Part shown: piece after piece, positions 22,782-24,880 of the stretch
How positions within the stretch are numbered: the first letter of the stretch is position 1
Layout: each line of letters begins with the position of its first letter
Source: Clostridiales bacterium
Lineage (GTDB): Bacteria; Bacillota; Clostridia; Christensenellales; Borkfalkiaceae
Assembly: GCA_003538975.1 (NCBI GenBank)
Contig: DPQQ01000001.1
Span: forward strand, 434-25,313
Direction of reading: 5' to 3'
Length of the DNA stretch: 24,880 nucleotides
Position numbers and translations under genes: made by a program
The notes under the pieces: generated by a model
The model's input: only the letters and a program-made list of their open reading frames with translations
What the model was told of the DNA's origin: nothing
Databases searched by the model: none

Positions 22782-22926
22782 TTTTCGCCTTTCCTTTTTC
22801 GTGCTGTTCGTTTAATAAAGTTTTACCATATTTATTGATTGTTTTTGCCATAAAATCTAAAAACGAACTTCTAATTCGTCTTTCTTCGGCAAAACTCTGT
22901 TCTTGTTCTAATTTCTGCTCGTTCAA
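22765..22926 (-). CDS. Predicted 53-residue helical protein coupled to the recombinase
   Basis: A short frame starts at a TTG (22924-22926) just after AAGGAGA and ends 17 bases inside the recombinase gene. It encodes a charged protein (NEQKLEQEQSFAEERRIRSS, then FLDFMAKTINKYGKTLLNEQ, ending KNEQRR) with a helix-rich, clearly protein-like composition. The spacing between site and TTG is short (1-2 bases), which is the main doubt; the next ATG in frame would give only 28 residues. Position directly before and overlapping the recombinase suggests a role in coupling or in recombination directionality, but no homology is recognised. Confidence 0.5.
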   Translation of the reverse strand: MNEQKLEQEQSFAEERRIRSSFLDFMAKTINKYGKTLLNEQHEKGKAKNEQRR

Positions 22927-23050
22927 GTCTCCTTAAAATTTTTGTGTTTTCGTATAGGTTGCGCCGCCCGGGATTTCTGTCTGCATTTATATTTTTATTT
23001 ATTATTTTTTCCGACTACTCTCCGTAGCGGCGTCATAATTATTTTCCCTG

Positions 23051-23079
23051 CCGTACTTTTAACGGAAAGAAAAGTACGG
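23051..23079. repeat. Perfect 10-base inverted repeat in the gap between the RHH gene and the recombinase
   Basis: CCGTACTTTT (23051-23060) and AAAAGTACGG (23070-23079) flank a 9-base loop. On the minus strand it lies about 60 bases after the stop of the ribbon-helix-helix gene, with no U-tail. Candidates are part of an origin of transfer, a regulator site, or a structured leader of the recombinase transcript. Two very short frames (17 and 13 codons) also lie here. Confidence 0.5.
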
Positions 23080-23141
23080 TCTCTCCTATCACACAGTGTC
23101 TCCTTATTAATTCCCGATATCACGGGTTGAATAAGCCACAA

Positions 23142-23369
23142 TCAATTATGTGTTCCGCTGTTTCCGGACTTCATTATTTCGTATGCCGTTCTGATAAAGT
23201 CCACTTTTGTCATATTACGTTCTTTCAGAAACGCATTGATTTCGTCAAACAAATCACGCGGTATCATCGTCTGAAAATTACCGCTCGTTTGTTTACGTTT
23301 ATTTTTGTTTTTTTCTTCATATTTTCTATTGGCAACTCTTTGCGGAGTGTCCTCTTTTCTTTTTACCAT
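23142..23369 (-). CDS. Ribbon-helix-helix DNA-binding protein, possible mobilization accessory protein (MobC-like) or repressor
   Basis: This 75-residue protein has a very basic N-terminal third (KRKEDTPQRVANRKYEEKNK) and a C-terminal ribbon-helix-helix-like segment. In it GNFQTMIPRDLFDEINAF is the strand and first helix, and NMTKVDFIRTAYEIMKSG is the second helix. Such small proteins either assist a relaxase at oriT or repress their own operon. It has its own strong promoter whose -10 is embedded in a 15-base palindrome, which favours autorepression. The ATG is preceded by GGGAG. It lies between the mobilization genes and the recombinase, so it could coordinate mobilization with excision. 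Confidence 0.72.
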   Translation of the reverse strand: MVKRKEDTPQRVANRKYEEKNKNKRKQTSGNFQTMIPRDLFDEINAFLKERNMTKVDFIRTAYEIMKSGNSGTHN

Positions 23370-23395
23370 AACAATCTCCCGAAAATAAAAATCGT

Positions 23396-23430
23396 ATATA
23401 TACTATATATCATTTTTAGAGATTTGTCAA
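23396..23430 (-). promoter_or_regulatory. Promoter with palindromic -10 region for the RHH/recombinase transcript
   Basis: On the minus strand TTGACA (23425-23430), 17 bases, TATAGT (23402-23407). The -10 is centred in the odd palindrome ATATATACTATATAT (23396-23410 on the plus strand), a plausible operator for the protein encoded just downstream. Confidence 0.65.
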
Positions 23431-23461
23431 TCGTTTTTATCCTCCTGAAAACTCTTCGTCG

Positions 23462-24106
23462 CTATCTCAACAGCAAAATTGCCGTCATGATTCCTTGCGC
23501 CAGCAATAATACCGGCATCAACCAGAAAAAGAATTTCCGAAAGCCTCGCTCGTAATAGATTTCTTCTTTCGCTTTATCCACCTCTTTTTCGAGACTTTGC
23601 ACCTTTTTCATAAGTTCTTTCGTGTGCGCGTCGATTACTTCGGAAGCGTCGTCCGCGGCAAGCGCGATTCTCTCTTTTAATAACGCCGTCGCCTCGTCAG
23701 TCGCCTTTGCCATAGTTGTACTTATTTGCCGTTGTATTTCCGTTACCGTTTCCGTTATCCTTTGAAGCGTTATCCGCAGACTCGACAATAAGTTCCGATT
23801 GTCCTCTTTCATATCTTTCGTCAGCTGCTCTACGTTTTCTTTCAGCCTCGTCACGAGCGCGTCGTTCGTCCATTCTACGCTCCTCACTTGCTGCGTCAAG
23901 TCCTCCACCCGCGCATTCAGCCGCGAAATTAAGGCGTTGCATTTCTCGTTCGATACCGCTAAGGCTTGCTCTAATAATGCTTCCCGCGTTTCCGCCGTCA
24001 ACCGTTTTACCTCTTCGCACAGTTCGATTGCCGACGGATTTTCCCTCAAATCCACTTCTTCGTCCGATATACGATCCGGACTTCTGCCTGTAATTCTGTT
24101 TTCCAA
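23462..24106 (-). CDS. MobB-like coiled-coil protein with C-terminal membrane anchor, overlapping the relaxase gene
   Basis: In this 214-residue protein, residues about 25-190 form an almost continuous coiled coil rich in E, K, L and A. A single hydrophobic segment at about 191-213 (FFFWLMPVLLLAQGIMTAILL) closes the protein. The first 410 bases overlap the 3' part of the relaxase gene in another frame. Both frames give convincing proteins: this one a heptad-like coil, the other the charged relaxase tail. In ColE1-type plasmids MobB is likewise read out of frame inside mobA and has a membrane-associated C-terminus, so a membrane-tethering role for the relaxosome is plausible. The proposed TTG start at 24104-24106 follows GGAGG with about 12 bases spacing, somewhat long; a GTG 17 codons later is an alternative. 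Confidence 0.7.
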   Translation of the reverse strand: MENRITGRSPDRISDEEVDLRENPSAIELCEEVKRLTAETREALLEQALAVSNEKCNALISRLNARVEDLTQQVRSVEWTNDALVTRLKENVEQLTKDMKEDNRNLLSSLRITLQRITETVTEIQRQISTTMAKATDEATALLKERIALAADDASEVIDAHTKELMKKVQSLEKEVDKAKEEIYYERGFRKFFFWLMPVLLLAQGIMTAILLLR

Positions 24107-24839
24107 TTCTTTTGATTACCTCCGTTTTTGTATAATTTTCTCCGAGTTTTGCCCCTCGGACAGGCTTTTGTTTTTCGGGATGCAGGTAGGAATAATCCTT
24201 GCAGTCACGCATAATTTTTACGCCGTAGCACTTATCCAAGTATCCTTTGAATTCTTCCGACGTTTTTGAATTTTTAATTCCCTCGGCGATTACTTCGCGC
24301 AATTCTTCTTTCCAGCTCGTTCCGCATTTTAATATAATTTTCTTTTCAATGGACGTGCGGCTGTTCTTGCTTCGCTTGCGGAAATCCGTTTCGGTATAAC
24401 CGTGTTCTTTTCCGATTCGATTAACCTCGTCTTTCATCGCGACGTATTCCGCTTTACCGAATTGCAACTTTTTCCCCGTAATCGGCTCGACCGCGTTTAC
24501 TATAATATGACTGTGAACCGTTTCGGTATCCGTGTGCGTTGCGATCACGCATTCGTAATTCTTAAAAAATGCTTCCGCAACTTCTTCGGCAAAATCGTGC
24601 GCCCGGCGCGGCGTTACGTTATCTTTCCGTGCGCAAGACAATTTGAAATGATAGTATTTCCTTTCGTCGAACTTCTCGCCCTTACTGAACCTTTTCGCCG
24701 TTTCCTCAAACTGTTTTGCGTAATCTTCGTCCTCGAATAAATTTTTCGCCGACACAAACGCCGCTTTCTTCGGATCGGTGATATACCTTATCCCGTTTTT
24801 CGGTTTCGCCTTGCTTGCACTGCATTTGAAAAGAGGCAT
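23697..24839 (-). CDS. MOBP-type relaxase/mobilization nuclease
   Basis: In this 380-residue protein the N-terminal 150 residues look like a MOBP relaxase: MPLFKCSAS, IRYITDPKKA at 17-26 (Tyr19 a candidate nucleophile), YYHFKLSC at 62-69, and the metal-binding three-histidine set H102 and H109-x-H111 in THTDTETVHSHIIVNAV. It nicks oriT and pilots the strand during transfer by a helper's secretion system. The C-terminal half is basic then strongly charged (SEERRMDERRARDEAERKRR), ending with a low-complexity DNGNGNGNTT tail that lies in the overlap with the MobB-like gene. Start: ATG at 24837-24839, 6 bases after AGGCGG; an in-frame GTG immediately upstream is possible. The oriT is expected upstream, near or beyond the window edge. 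Confidence 0.85.
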   Translation of the reverse strand: MPLFKCSASKAKPKNGIRYITDPKKAAFVSAKNLFEDEDYAKQFEETAKRFSKGEKFDERKYYHFKLSCARKDNVTPRRAHDFAEEVAEAFFKNYECVIATHTDTETVHSHIIVNAVEPITGKKLQFGKAEYVAMKDEVNRIGKEHGYTETDFRKRSKNSRTSIEKKIILKCGTSWKEELREVIAEGIKNSKTSEEFKGYLDKCYGVKIMRDCKDYSYLHPEKQKPVRGAKLGENYTKTEVIKRIGKQNYRQKSGSYIGRRSGFEGKSVGNRTVRRGKTVDGGNAGSIIRASLSGIEREMQRLNFAAECAGGGLDAASEERRMDERRARDEAERKRRAADERYERGQSELIVESADNASKDNGNGNGNTTANKYNYGKGD

Positions 24840-24880
24840 CACGCACCGCCTGCGGCAACGGAAATTTTACGGTATAATTC

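Larger units (their letters stand above)
21088..24880. mobile_element. Integrative and mobilizable element, left part (right end outside window)
   Basis: The segment contains a large serine recombinase at its left end, a small coupled gene, a ribbon-helix-helix protein and two mobilization genes including a MOBP-type relaxase, all transcribed leftward. It interrupts an RHS-repeat gene. No type IV secretion genes are visible in the part shown, so I call it mobilizable rather than conjugative, but genes beyond 24880 could change that. Confidence 0.75.

Noticed and set aside
1..24880. CRISPR array or insertion-sequence transposase
   Set aside because: No regularly spaced repeats and no DDE transposase-like protein are visible in any frame.

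Overview
The window looks like a chromosome segment of an anaerobic, low-to-moderate GC Firmicute (Clostridia-like). Supporting signs are strong AAGGAG-type ribosome sites, consensus sigma-A promoters, U-tailed terminators, and an abundance of [4Fe-4S] ferredoxin-type proteins with no quinone-linked or aerobic respiratory genes. Genus cannot be named from the sequence alone. Almost every gene is on the minus strand, so transcription runs right to left.

Region 1 (1-10.1 kb) is an energy-metabolism block. In transcription order it reads malate dehydrogenase, class II fumarase, hdrB, hdrC, hdrA, an mvhD/flxD-type protein, flxC-, flxB- and flxA-type proteins, a [2Fe-2S]/2x[4Fe-4S] fumarate-reductase-type subunit, and the start of a fumarate reductase/succinate dehydrogenase flavoprotein cut by the window edge. 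From fumC onward the genes overlap or lie within 14 bases of each other. The set spells out oxaloacetate -> malate -> fumarate -> succinate. It places an NADH-oxidising, flavin-bifurcating Flx-Hdr complex in the same operon as a soluble fumarate reductase with no membrane anchor gene in view. The inference is an NADH-dependent, electron-bifurcating fumarate reductase that would reduce ferredoxin at the expense of fumarate. This is the most interesting system in the window.

Region 2 (10.1-12.8 kb) is a long AT-rich intergenic stretch with tandem promoters for mdh, followed by two convergent paralogous genes for small two-helix membrane proteins that share a bidirectional terminator.

Region 3 (12.8-20.2 kb) holds a family 3 glycoside hydrolase, a two-gene operon (a PP-loop ATPase with a zinc-finger-like N-terminal region plus a flavodoxin/2[4Fe-4S] EFR1-type protein), a CopZ-like copper chaperone, a CopA-type Cu+ ATPase, and a plus-strand tRNA-Arg(CCT) with its terminator.

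Region 4 (20.2-24.9 kb) is accessory DNA. It has a strong leftward promoter with an operator-like palindrome, a small membrane protein, and a remnant of an RHS/YD-repeat gene. The remnant is cut by the end of an integrative mobilizable element that runs off the right edge. The element carries a large serine recombinase, a 53-residue coupled small protein, a ribbon-helix-helix protein behind a self-complementary promoter, and a MOBP-type relaxase whose 3' part overlaps a second mobilization gene in another frame, an arrangement reminiscent of ColE1 mobA/mobB.
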